Below the pieces are notes generated by a model that saw nothing but the letters and a program-made list of their open reading frames with translations, did no database searches and was not told the origin of the DNA. The translations under genes and the position numbers were made by a program. Shown here piece after piece: positions 53,205 through 61,686 of a stretch of 64,000 nt of DNA (positions are counted from its first letter, which is position 1; each line of letters starts with the position of its first letter). This DNA is from Bog-473 sp035551835 (GTDB lineage: Bacteria > Actinomycetota > Acidimicrobiia > Acidimicrobiales > RAAP-2). The stretch is from positions 33,525 through 97,524 of the forward strand of contig DASZMN010000092.1 of NCBI GenBank assembly GCA_035551835.1, written 5' to 3'.

Positions 53205-53654
53205 ATGGCAGCCATTGACGAGCCGGAACCGAGGACCGAGGAGATGTCCGGCTACCTCATCAAACGAGCACAAGCCGCCCTTCACGTCCGCCTAGACAAG
53301 ATCGTCTCCGCGTACGGCCTCGGCATCCCCCAGTTCGTCGTCCTGTCCTTGCTGGCCGAAACGCCAGGCCTGGCGAATGCCGACCTCGCCCGGCGGGCGT
53401 TCGTAACCCCGCAATCCATGAACGAGGTGCTCAAGCAGCTCGAGTCAACCGGCCTGGTCGAGCGTCGCCGAAACCCAACGAATGCCCGCATCCTCAACGC
53501 GTACCTGACCCGCACTGGCACCAGGAAACGGAGTGCCGTGAGCAGTCGGGTGCGGGACTTAGAGGCACGCCTCTTGAGCGGCCTCACGACCGACGAGCGC
53601 GAGAACCTCAATCGCGCGCTCCTTACCATCATTGACAACGTGACACCCTCTTGA
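53205..53654 (+). CDS. MarR-family transcriptional regulator
   Basis: A 149-residue winged-helix protein. The recognition region is ADLARRAFVTPQSMNEVLKQ, with the wing LVERRRNPTNARILNAYL. Dimeric MarR proteins release DNA on binding small phenolic or lipophilic ligands. The two identical operators just upstream make autoregulation and control of VOC-glycosylase very likely. Start: ATG after AAAGAGGA. Confidence 0.9.
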   Translation: MAAIDEPEPRTEEMSGYLIKRAQAALHVRLDKIVSAYGLGIPQFVVLSLLAETPGLANADLARRAFVTPQSMNEVLKQLESTGLVERRRNPTNARILNAYLTRTGTRKRSAVSSRVRDLEARLLSGLTTDERENLNRALLTIIDNVTPS

Positions 53655-53673
53655 GCAGCAACGCCACACGAGT

Positions 53674-53746
53674 GGGGATATCCCATAACGCGCGAGCGTC
53701 TTCAGGCGCGCGGGTATCCCCGAATGGTCGCTGGGGCAGTAGCCCC
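53674..53746. terminator. Hairpins between convergent genes
   Basis: GGGGATA (53674-53680) pairs with TATCCCC (53715-53721) around a CGCGC/GCGCG inner stem. A second short hairpin, GGGGC-AGTA-GCCCC (53733-53746), follows. The location between marR and the converging GT39 gene fits bidirectional termination. Confidence 0.4.
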
Positions 53747-53805
53747 GTGGGCGTAAGCGGTTTACTAACGGAAGCCGGCCTGGGTCCCTCGAGAAGTCTC
53801 GTGGT

Positions 53806-56031
53806 TCATGAGGTGCCCGAGGACAAGTTGTAGACCGTCACACCGCCGATCGTCTCCGAAGTGAAGTGCGACTCCACCCATGAGGTGATCTGCGAGGCAT
53901 CGTCCGAAGTGCCGCCGCCGGGCCCGCCCACCGCACCCCCGCCGAATCCCCCGCTTCCGGCGATGTAGTAGTGGATCTTGCCTTCGGCCACGTACTTCTC
54001 GAATTGGGCGAGGGTGGGAGCCGGGTCCGTGCCGTTGAAGCCGCCGATCGCCATGACCGGTTCGCCGCTCGCCAGCTGATAGCCGGCCGCGTTGTTCGAG
54101 TTCACCGTCGCGGCTGCCCACGTGTACCGACTTGCGTCCGCCTGCAACGCCTTGGTCAGGGCCGGGTTGGACTGACTTGAGCTCAAGAACCCACCACCAC
54201 CACCAACACCACCACCACCCGCGCCCCCGAAGCCGCGTCGCGTGGCGCCGCCACCGACGGAGGGAGCGCCGCCGGGGAAGGGGTTCGTCCGCGTGCCACC
54301 GTTCCCCGAGTTCGTGCCGGCGCCCGGGAAGCCGCCGCCGGGGAAGGTCCCACCGCCGAGGGCACCACCACCAGGCGGGCCACCGCCCAGTGCTCCGCGA
54401 GCACCGCCGGGGAAGCCGCCAGCGGCGAAGCCCCGGCCCGGTCCGCTCTGCCCGCCCGCCGGCGTCGGGGTCACCGACGGGATGGCGCCGTTGTGTGGTG
54501 TGGCCGCGGTGGCCACCGTGGAGAAGAGGGGCGCCGCGAGCGCAGCACCGAGGCCGAGCACCGCCACGAGCCCCACGGCCGCTTTTGGTGCCCGGCGCAG
54601 CAACGGCAGACCCACGATCGCCAGCACCCCCAGCGTGCCCACCACGATGACGAAGGGCTGCAGGGCAGGGAACCAGTTGGACGTGCGGCCGAGCAGCACC
54701 GCACCCCAGATGACCGTTGTCGCCAATCCGGCGGCCAGGCCGATCCGGCCGACCCAGGTCGAGCGTCGCTCCCACAGCCCCATCGTCGCGATCCCGACCA
54801 ACGCGCCCAGCGGCGGCGCCAGGGCAACCGTGTAGTACGGATGGATGATCCCCTGTGCCAGGCTGATCGTCAGGCCGATTGCGACCAGAGACCCGCCCCA
54901 GAGCAACAAGGCGGCGCGTTCGCGATCGGTACGGCGCGCCCGGATAGTGAGCACGAGAAGCACTGCGCCCATCACGAGGGCGCCTGGCAGAAGCCACGAC
55001 ATCGTGTTGCCGAACGAGTCGTTGAAGAGGCGGGTCCACCCCGTCGGGCCCCACATGGAGCCGCCCACGTTGCCCCCTCCGACGCTGCCCGACTCGTTGC
55101 CGGTCAGCCGTCCGAAGCCGTTGTAGCCGAAGATCAGATTGAGGATGCTGTTGTCCTGTGACCCCCCGACGTAGGGGCGATCGGCGGCCGGGGTGAGCGC
55201 AACCGCCGCCACCCACCAGCCCGCCGCCACGAAGACGGACGCGGCCATGACGGCCACCTGCCACACCCGGCGCCACCAACCGGTCGGCGCGGCCAGGAGG
55301 TACACCACGGCCATCACCGGAAGGATCAAGAAGGCCTGCATCATTTTGGTAATGAAGCCGAACCCGACCAGCGCACCCGCAAGCACGAGCCACTTCGTCT
55401 GCGCACGCTCGAGGCCGCGCATGGTGGCGTAGGTGGCTGCGGTGAGCAGCAGGGCCAGCATGGCGTCGGGGTTGTTGTAGCGGAACATCATCGCCGCCAC
55501 TGGGGTCAACGCGACGACGGCGCCACCGAGGAGGGCCGCCTGCGCGCTGAACCAGCGCCGGACGGACAGGTAGACAAGGGCGACCGTGGCGACACCTTCG
55601 AGGGCCTGTGGCGCCAGGACGCTCCAAGAATTCAGCCCGAAGATCCGGGCCGAGATCTCCATCGGCCACAAGAACGCCGGCGGTTTGTCGACCGTGATGA
55701 AGTTGGACGAGTCCGAGGAACCGAAGAAGAAGGCCTTCCAGCTCTTGGTGCCCGCCTGGACGGCGGCCGAGTAGAAGGAGTTGCCCCAGCCGTTAGCCCC
55801 GAGGTCCCACAGGTAGAGGACGGCGGTGGCGACGAGCAACGCGAGCAGGGCGGGGCGCACCCAGGGGGCGTCGCTCTCCTTGCCGCGGAAGAACCGGGCC
55901 ACCGGGCCGCGACGCGGCCCGAGGGGCCACGAGCGACCGTTCGGGCCCGACGGGGCACCCGGGTCGGCCGTGACGACCGGTGGATCGAGCACTGCGACGG
56001 GGGCGTCGGGCGGGGGCAAGACATCTGTCAT
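53806..56031 (-). CDS. GT39-family (ArnT/PMT-like) membrane glycosyltransferase
   Basis: A 741-residue protein with about 11-12 membrane helices in the first 480 residues. The first loop contains WDLGANGWGNSFYSAAVQAG and later VDKPPAFLWPMEI, matching GT39-type C-fold transferases that use polyprenyl-phosphate sugars. A Gly/Pro-rich disordered stretch (about 505-605) precedes an extracytoplasmic C-terminal domain. It acts outside the membrane on lipid or protein acceptors. It is translationally coupled to the GT2 gene by ATGA. Confidence 0.85.
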   Translation of the reverse strand: MTDVLPPPDAPVAVLDPPVVTADPGAPSGPNGRSWPLGPRRGPVARFFRGKESDAPWVRPALLALLVATAVLYLWDLGANGWGNSFYSAAVQAGTKSWKAFFFGSSDSSNFITVDKPPAFLWPMEISARIFGLNSWSVLAPQALEGVATVALVYLSVRRWFSAQAALLGGAVVALTPVAAMMFRYNNPDAMLALLLTAATYATMRGLERAQTKWLVLAGALVGFGFITKMMQAFLILPVMAVVYLLAAPTGWWRRVWQVAVMAASVFVAAGWWVAAVALTPAADRPYVGGSQDNSILNLIFGYNGFGRLTGNESGSVGGGNVGGSMWGPTGWTRLFNDSFGNTMSWLLPGALVMGAVLLVLTIRARRTDRERAALLLWGGSLVAIGLTISLAQGIIHPYYTVALAPPLGALVGIATMGLWERRSTWVGRIGLAAGLATTVIWGAVLLGRTSNWFPALQPFVIVVGTLGVLAIVGLPLLRRAPKAAVGLVAVLGLGAALAAPLFSTVATAATPHNGAIPSVTPTPAGGQSGPGRGFAAGGFPGGARGALGGGPPGGGALGGGTFPGGGFPGAGTNSGNGGTRTNPFPGGAPSVGGGATRRGFGGAGGGGVGGGGGFLSSSQSNPALTKALQADASRYTWAAATVNSNNAAGYQLASGEPVMAIGGFNGTDPAPTLAQFEKYVAEGKIHYYIAGSGGFGGGAVGGPGGGTSDDASQITSWVESHFTSETIGGVTVYNLSSGTS

Positions 56032-57233
56032 CGGGACAACTCCGTTGGGGTCGGATCGGACGTCAGGGCGCGGGGGCGGAAGACCCAGGCCCGCAGCACG
56101 GTGAAGCGAAAGGTCGCGGCGACCACATTCGCCGCGGTGATGGCCAGAACCTCGGGCAGCAGGGCGCCCGGTGCGATCAGACCGGCGATCAAGAGCGCCA
56201 GCGTCGTCAGTGCAAGGCTCATCGCGTAGAGCGACGCGACCACCAGCGTCATGCGACCGCGTCGTGAGTGTCCGTCCCTGGTTTGGGACAGCTCGCGGTG
56301 CACGGCCGTGTTGAACAAGGTGGCGATGGCCATGGCGACGGCGTTGGCTCCGAGCGGTCCCAGGACTGGTCGCCAGGCGACGAAGAGAAAGAGGTAGCCG
56401 ACGGTCGAAACCACCCCGACGCCCGCGAACCGCAGCAACTGGTCGGATGGCACCTCGCCCTCTATGCGGCGTGGGTTGCCCTTGGGCCGGCGGAACAGAA
56501 GTCGGCGGACGCCGCGCAGGTCATCGAGAGCCGTCGAGACGATGTGCACACGGGAATCGGGGTCATCGACCCAGTCGACGGGCACTTCCCCGATGCGCAT
56601 GCCGAGGCGTTCGGCGGTGATGAGCAGTTCGGTGTCGAAGAACCACTCGTCGTCTTCGACAAGTGGCAAGAGCTGTTGGGCGGCCTCGCGGCGAAGCGCT
56701 TTGAACCCGCACTGTGCGTCGCTGAAGTGTCCGCGCAGCGTGCACTTCAACAACACGTTGTAGGCGCGCGAGATCAGCTCGCGCTTGGGGCCGCGAACGA
56801 CGTGCGCTCCCCGCGCGAGCCGCGAACCGATGGCAACGTCGCGATGTCCGGAGAGGAGCGGCGCCACCAGCGGGAGCAAGGCCGGCAACGAGGTCGAGAG
56901 GTCCACGTCCATGTACGCGACGACGGGTGCGACGCTCGTCGACCACGCGGAGCGCAGCGCAAAACCCCGGCCCTTGCGAGGAAGGTGCAGGGCGGCCACA
57001 CCCGGAAGGCTTGCCGCCAATGCCCGGGCCGCCTGCAGCGTGTCGTCGGTGCTGGCATTGTCCGCGATCGTGACCAGGGCCCGGAACGGGAAGGACTCGT
57101 CGAGGAACGTGCGCAGCGCGGTGATCCGTTGGGCCAGTTGCGGCGCCTCGTTGTACACGGGCACGACGATCTCGACGTCCACGGGAACACGGCGGAGGTC
57201 CACGTCGGCCTCATGATGAGCCAGGGCTGTCAT
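56028..57233 (-). CDS. GT2 glycosyltransferase fused to GtrA-like domain
   Basis: A 401-residue protein. Residues 15-240 are a GT2 domain of the dolichyl-phosphate sugar synthase type (VEIVVPVYNEAPQLA; YMDVDLSTSLPALLPL; DAQCGFKALRREA). Residues 270-395 form a four-helix GtrA-like membrane domain. It would make polyprenyl-phosphate sugar and flip it, feeding the coupled GT39 enzyme. The ATG at 57233 begins a good GT2 sequence. The 125-bp gap upstream holds no gene. Confidence 0.88.
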   Translation of the reverse strand: MTALAHHEADVDLRRVPVDVEIVVPVYNEAPQLAQRITALRTFLDESFPFRALVTIADNASTDDTLQAARALAASLPGVAALHLPRKGRGFALRSAWSTSVAPVVAYMDVDLSTSLPALLPLVAPLLSGHRDVAIGSRLARGAHVVRGPKRELISRAYNVLLKCTLRGHFSDAQCGFKALRREAAQQLLPLVEDDEWFFDTELLITAERLGMRIGEVPVDWVDDPDSRVHIVSTALDDLRGVRRLLFRRPKGNPRRIEGEVPSDQLLRFAGVGVVSTVGYLFLFVAWRPVLGPLGANAVAMAIATLFNTAVHRELSQTRDGHSRRGRMTLVVASLYAMSLALTTLALLIAGLIAPGALLPEVLAITAANVVAATFRFTVLRAWVFRPRALTSDPTPTELSR

Positions 57234-57358
57234 GCCTGCATGGTGTCGAAGAGGCCTCCGGCTTCGGTGAACCTCCGCTGTGCACCCGGTGTGAATTCCG
57301 GGCGCCCACGAGAGAGATCCGGCCCCAGGCAACTCGCCGCCGGCAGGGAAGCCAGGAT

Positions 57359-59008
57359 CTACGCGACGGACCGGGGGGAGTCCTCGGCGGGAGCGTGGTC
57401 CGACGGGACCGCGCTCGTCGGAATGCGCACGGTCACGGTCATGCCCTCACCCGGTGCGGAAACGGCGGTGACGGTTCCGTGGTGTGCGTCCACTATGGCG
57501 GACACGATGGAGAGCCCGAGGCCGCTGCCGCCACTTATCCGCGAGCGCGCCGGGTCGGCGCGATAAAAGCGTTCGAAGACGCGACCGGCTTCGTCACCCG
57601 ACATACCGGGGCCGTCGTCTCGTACCTCGATCTCGGCTTCGTCGCCGGTCACGTCGACCCGCACGGTCGCGCACGTGCCCACGGGTGTGTGGGCACGCAC
57701 GTTGCCGAGCAGGTTGTCGATCACCTGGCGCAGTCTGTCCTTGTCGCCCATGACCTCCACCGGGCGCGCCGCCCAGAACTGAACCGGCCACTCGGGCCCG
57801 ACAGCCGTGGCTGTTTTCACGGCTTCGGAGACCAGGGCGACCAACTCGACGGGCTCGCGGCTTACCGGCATCCCCTCATCCAGGCGGGCCAACGTCAGCA
57901 GGTCGCTCACCAGCCGGTCCATGCGTGCTGTCTCGGTCCGAATACCAGACACAATGCGCGGCAAGTCCTCTGGACGACTGCCGCCACCACGCTCGAAGAG
58001 TTCCGCATAGGCCGACACTGCAGCGATCGGCGTCCGTAGTTCGTGCGAGGCGTCGGCGACGAACTGTCGTAGGTGCTGTTCGTTCTGCTTCAATCGGTTC
58101 TCCGACCGCACCCGGGCGTCGAAGGCGGTCTGGATGCGCTCGAGCATCACGTTGAGCGCATGGGCGAGGCGACCAACCTCGGTCGGCTCCTCTGCGCCCG
58201 GAACTCGCTGTTCGAGGTTCCCTGCCGCAATGGAATCGGCGGTCGCCTCCACATCCGCAAGAGGTCGGAGGCCGAGGCGGACCAGCCACCATCCGCCGAA
58301 CAAGGCGAGCACGATCGCACCGGCGGTCACGGCGAGCTCCGTGAGGAACAGCGTGTGCAGCGTGCCCATTTGGTCGGCGATTGGCTGCGCCTGCACCATG
58401 ATGTCGCCGAGGAACGGTTGGTTTTGGATTTTGGTGGCTTGCACCCGGAACGCCGGCCCACCGGGCGCAATCGAACCGGTGGTGAAGTACGCAGATTGCG
58501 ACCCGTCCGACTGCCTAGTGAATCCTGAGATGGTGGTGGGCAGCTGTGGGCGGTACGAGTGGTCACCGACAAACGCCGCGCATTCGAGACTGTCCACGAC
58601 GCCGCCGCTCGGCTTCACGATGGCCGTGTAGCCGATGCCGAAGATGTTCGGGGACACGCCCCCACCGTTTGGAACCAAGCCGCTGTTTCCCGTAGGACCG
58701 GAGCCGCTGTTCCCGGTGGGACCGGTGCCGCTGTTCCCCGTAGGTCCAGGACCACTGTTCGAGATGGACCCTCCGCTGATGACTTGACCAGGAGAGCCCG
58801 ACCCGCCCGGCGAGCCGCATTCGCGGAGGTGGGCCGAGTCCGTGAACTCGTTGATGACGACGGTGAGGGCTTTGTGTTGGGCCAGCTGCTGGTCCACCTG
58901 GTTGTACAACGAGGTGCGCAGCGCCGAGTACGTGGCGAAGTCCGCTACGACGAGCGCCGCGATGGATATGAGCCCGACCGCGACGAGCAGGCGCAGTCGG
59001 AGTGACAC
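57359..59008 (-). CDS. Membrane sensor histidine kinase (HAMP-HisKA)
   Basis: A 549-residue kinase. TM1 is at 6-25 and TM2 at 222-244, with an extracytoplasmic sensor between them that carries PTGNSG repeats. HAMP is at about 245-300, His322 in FVADASHELRTP, and ATP-binding boxes are NLLGNVRAHTP, DDGPGM and GSGLGLSIV. It phosphorylates the OmpR regulator whose stop directly abuts its GTG. The surface sensor may respond to envelope or osmotic stress. Confidence 0.92.
   Translation of the reverse strand: MSLRLRLLVAVGLISIAALVVADFATYSALRTSLYNQVDQQLAQHKALTVVINEFTDSAHLRECGSPGGSGSPGQVISGGSISNSGPGPTGNSGTGPTGNSGSGPTGNSGLVPNGGGVSPNIFGIGYTAIVKPSGGVVDSLECAAFVGDHSYRPQLPTTISGFTRQSDGSQSAYFTTGSIAPGGPAFRVQATKIQNQPFLGDIMVQAQPIADQMGTLHTLFLTELAVTAGAIVLALFGGWWLVRLGLRPLADVEATADSIAAGNLEQRVPGAEEPTEVGRLAHALNVMLERIQTAFDARVRSENRLKQNEQHLRQFVADASHELRTPIAAVSAYAELFERGGGSRPEDLPRIVSGIRTETARMDRLVSDLLTLARLDEGMPVSREPVELVALVSEAVKTATAVGPEWPVQFWAARPVEVMGDKDRLRQVIDNLLGNVRAHTPVGTCATVRVDVTGDEAEIEVRDDGPGMSGDEAGRVFERFYRADPARSRISGGSGLGLSIVSAIVDAHHGTVTAVSAPGEGMTVTVRIPTSAVPSDHAPAEDSPRSVA
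58681..58758 (-). repeat. Tandem 24-bp repeat in histidine kinase sensor
   Basis: About three copies of a 24-bp unit encode PTGNSG-type octads at residues 82-110 of the kinase extracytoplasmic loop. Copy-number change would preserve the frame. Confidence 0.8.
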
Positions 59009-59722
59009 TCAGGCCGCTCCGTTGACCGATTCCGGCTCGCGCAGCGTGTAGCCCACGAGCCGGATGGTGTGGATGAGCGGTGGGCCGAACTTCTCGAGCT
59101 TCTTGCGCAGGTAGCTCACGTAGGTCTCCACGACGTTGCCGTCTCCTCCGAAGTCGTAGTGCCACACGTGGTCGAGGATCTGTGCCTTGGACAGCACGTG
59201 GCGCGGGTTGAGCATGAAATAGCGCAGCAAGTTGAACTCGGTCGCCGTGAGGTTGATCGTGTTGCCGCCGCGGCGAACCTCGTGCGCGCTCTCGTCGAGC
59301 TCGAGATCGGAGAAACGCAGGATCCCGTCGTCCTCTGGCTCATAGCCGGTCCGACGCAGGATCGCATGCACCCGAGCGATCACCTCGGCCAGGGCAAAGG
59401 GCTTGGTCACGTAGTCATCGCCGCCCACGGTGAGTCCAGCCAGCTTGTCCGAGAGCGTGTCGCGTGCGGTGAGGAAGAGGACGGGGACCCGCAGGCCGTC
59501 GGCGCGCAGGCGCCGGGTCACCTCAAGGCCATCGAGGTCGGGCAGCATCACGTCGAGGATCACGAGGTCCGGAGGGTCCTCCTGGGCCTGCGCCAGGGCC
59601 TTGCGCCCGGTCATCGCCTCGTCGACGGTGAATCCCTCGTACCGCAGCGACGTCGCCACCGCATCGACGATGGAGGGCTCGTCGTCCACCACCAGGACCC
59701 GTGGTCCGTTCTCGATCTTCAC
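59009..59722 (-). CDS. OmpR/PhoP-family response regulator
   Basis: A 237-residue regulator: receiver with DD13/14, Asp57 (LVILDVMLPDLDG), TAR and a Lys near 107, then a winged-helix domain (TATEFNLLRYFML; VVETYVSYLRKKLEKF). Start: GTG after GGGAGG. The stop is immediately followed by the kinase start. The adjacent GT2/GT39 genes on the same strand are likely targets or partners. Confidence 0.93.
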   Translation of the reverse strand: MKIENGPRVLVVDDEPSIVDAVATSLRYEGFTVDEAMTGRKALAQAQEDPPDLVILDVMLPDLDGLEVTRRLRADGLRVPVLFLTARDTLSDKLAGLTVGGDDYVTKPFALAEVIARVHAILRRTGYEPEDDGILRFSDLELDESAHEVRRGGNTINLTATEFNLLRYFMLNPRHVLSKAQILDHVWHYDFGGDGNVVETYVSYLRKKLEKFGPPLIHTIRLVGYTLREPESVNGAA

Positions 59723-59824
59723 TTGGTCATACCTCCCTGGCGAATCAGAGTCGCACCTTTGGCTCTCGCCCCAGTGTGACCCGGCTGTGGGCCTCCTGTG
59801 AACGCGCCCCCAAGCGTTGACGGG

Positions 59825-61090
59825 TCAGGCCGGAGGGGCGTCGAGGGCGCGTCGCAGCAGGTCGAGAGCAGAAATGGCCCCGTACTGGCGCACCCTGTCC
59901 CGGTCCCCGGGTACCCGGAGCTGCCGGGTCTCGGTGAGCCGGTCGGGCAGGGCGAGGCCAACGAAGATGTTTCCGGGCGCCACGCCCTCCTGGTCGTCGG
60001 GCCCGGCCACCCCGGTGATGCCGAGTCCCACGTCCGCTCCGGTCACCTTGCGCGCGCCCTCCGCCATGGCGGCGGCCGCCGCCTCGGTGACGACGGGCCC
60101 GGCGGGCACACCCAGGACGTCGAACTTGACCTGCGCGTCGTAGGCGACCACGCCGCCACGAAACCACGCCGACGCGCCGGCCACGTTGACAAGGCGGGAG
60201 GCGATCAGGCCGCCGGTGAGCGACTCGGCCACGCCAAAGGTCAGACCATGGGCGAGCAGGCGGTGGGCGACGGCGACCTCCATCGATTCGTCGTCGACGC
60301 CGAAGACGATGTCGCCGAGGCGCTCCCCGATGGCGCGGCGGACCTCGACCTCCTCCTTGTCGAGCAACGACGTGACGTCACCCAGGGTGCGAGCGCGGGC
60401 CGTGATGCGCACCTTGATGCCCTCGATGCCCGAGGCCAGAAACGCGAGGGTGACATCTCCGGTGGCGTCGAGCGCGTCGATCCTGTCCTGGAGGGACTCG
60501 GCCAGCCCGGACTCGCTCGCACCCCAGGTGCGCAAGACGCGGCTGGCGATGACGGATTCCTCGCCGGTCTCGGCCGTGCGGGCGCGTAGGTCGGGGAGAA
60601 TGGCGCGCTCGAACATCTCGGCCATTTCGTAGGGGACACCGGGGACGGCATAGACCACCTTGTTCCCCACCGGGCAGATCAGTCCCGGAGCGGTGCCGGC
60701 CGTCTGGGGGATGATCGAGGCGCCTTGCGGTACGTCGGCCTGGCGGGCGTTGTTGGCCGACATGGTCCGGCCGCGGGCCTCGAAGAAGGAGGCGATGCGG
60801 TCGACGATCTGCTGGTCGCGCACGAGCGGCACGTTCATCACTTCGGCGATGGCCTCGCGGGTGATGTCGTCCTGGGTCGGACCGAGCCCGCCGCACATGA
60901 TGACGCCGTCGCTGCGCGCCAGCGCCGTGCGCAAGGCCAGCACGATCCGGTCGTGGTTGTCCCCCACCGCCTGATGGAACTGCGAGGTCACACCGTTGGC
61001 GGCCAGGTGCTCGCCCAGCCACGCTGAGTTGGTGTCCGCGATCTGGCCGAGCAGCAACTCGGTGCCCACCGCCACGATCTCGATCCTCAC
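59825..61090 (-). CDS. cinA: CinA-like protein (MoCF domain and NMN deamidase domain)
   Basis: A 421-residue protein. The N-terminal molybdopterin-binding-like domain has IVAVGTELLLGQIADTNSAW and MCGGLGPTQDDITREAIAEV. The C-terminal CinA domain has FGVAESLTGGLIASRLVNV and LGITGVAGPDD. In other bacteria the C-terminal domain deamidates NMN for NAD recycling, and the N-terminal domain is an ADP-ribose pyrophosphatase. It follows pgsA in the rimO-pgsA-cinA order typical of actinobacteria. Confidence 0.93.
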   Translation of the reverse strand: MRIEIVAVGTELLLGQIADTNSAWLGEHLAANGVTSQFHQAVGDNHDRIVLALRTALARSDGVIMCGGLGPTQDDITREAIAEVMNVPLVRDQQIVDRIASFFEARGRTMSANNARQADVPQGASIIPQTAGTAPGLICPVGNKVVYAVPGVPYEMAEMFERAILPDLRARTAETGEESVIASRVLRTWGASESGLAESLQDRIDALDATGDVTLAFLASGIEGIKVRITARARTLGDVTSLLDKEEVEVRRAIGERLGDIVFGVDDESMEVAVAHRLLAHGLTFGVAESLTGGLIASRLVNVAGASAWFRGGVVAYDAQVKFDVLGVPAGPVVTEAAAAAMAEGARKVTGADVGLGITGVAGPDDQEGVAPGNIFVGLALPDRLTETRQLRVPGDRDRVRQYGAISALDLLRRALDAPPA

Positions 61091-61098
61091 GGGCAGTG

Positions 61099-61104
61099 AC
61101 TCTA
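61099..61104 (-). promoter_or_regulatory. Possible -10 (TAGAGT) for cinA, near-leaderless
   Basis: On the minus strand TAGAGT-CACTGCCC-GTG, eight bases to the cinA start. It overlaps the pgsA stop. cinA may have its own internal promoter. Confidence 0.35.
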
Positions 61105-61686
61105 GGAGGCGGTGGGTCGCTGCACGGCCCGGCGGCCGTCGACCAGGTACTCGGCGCCCGTGTACAGCGTGAGCGCGCAGGCAAACCAGATCATGACCAG
61201 TTGGAGACCGTGGTTGTGCGCCAGCGGCGGGATGATGCAGGCGCCGACCGCCATGTCCTGGACGAGCGTCTTGAGCTTGGCCGTCTGGCGAGCCGGAATG
61301 GACACGCCGCGGCGTCCGACCCAGGAGCGGTAGACCTGCATGCCGACTTCGCGCGCCGTGATGAGGACGACCGGGAGCCAGGGCAGGTGACCCTGCGCCG
61401 CCAGCGTGATGAGCGCACCGAGCACGACCGCCTTGTCGGCGAGCGGGTCGAGGAAGGCACCCGAACGGGTCGTGCCGTGGCGGCGCGCCATGTAGCCGTC
61501 GAGCCCGTCGCTGGCGGCGAGGACGAAGCCGACGACCACGTTGACCCACGACGCGCCCCAGGCGACGAGCATCAGGACGTAGACCGGGGCGGCCAGGAGC
61601 CGCGCCACGGTGACGGCGTTCGCGGGCGTGACCAGGGCGCTCGGGCCGAACGTGTAACCGGGGTGCTCGGGCGCGGTCTCGCTCAC
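61102..61686 (-). CDS. pgsA: CDP-diacylglycerol-glycerol-3-phosphate 3-phosphatidyltransferase
   Basis: A 194-residue membrane protein. The CDP-alcohol signature D(x)2DG(x)2AR...G(x)3D(x)3D is complete: Asp60, Asp63, Gly64, Ala67, Arg68, Gly76, Asp80, Asp84. It makes phosphatidylglycerol phosphate in the membrane. The GTG start overlaps the rimO stop by four bases, with GGAGG upstream. The genomic order argues for PgsA over other CDP-alcohol transferases. Confidence 0.92.
   Translation of the reverse strand: MSETAPEHPGYTFGPSALVTPANAVTVARLLAAPVYVLMLVAWGASWVNVVVGFVLAASDGLDGYMARRHGTTRSGAFLDPLADKAVVLGALITLAAQGHLPWLPVVLITAREVGMQVYRSWVGRRGVSIPARQTAKLKTLVQDMAVGACIIPPLAHNHGLQLVMIWFACALTLYTGAEYLVDGRRAVQRPTAS

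Noticed and set aside
54180..54420. CAC/CCG-rich repetitive DNA
   Set aside because: It encodes the Gly-rich linker of the GT39 protein on the minus strand.
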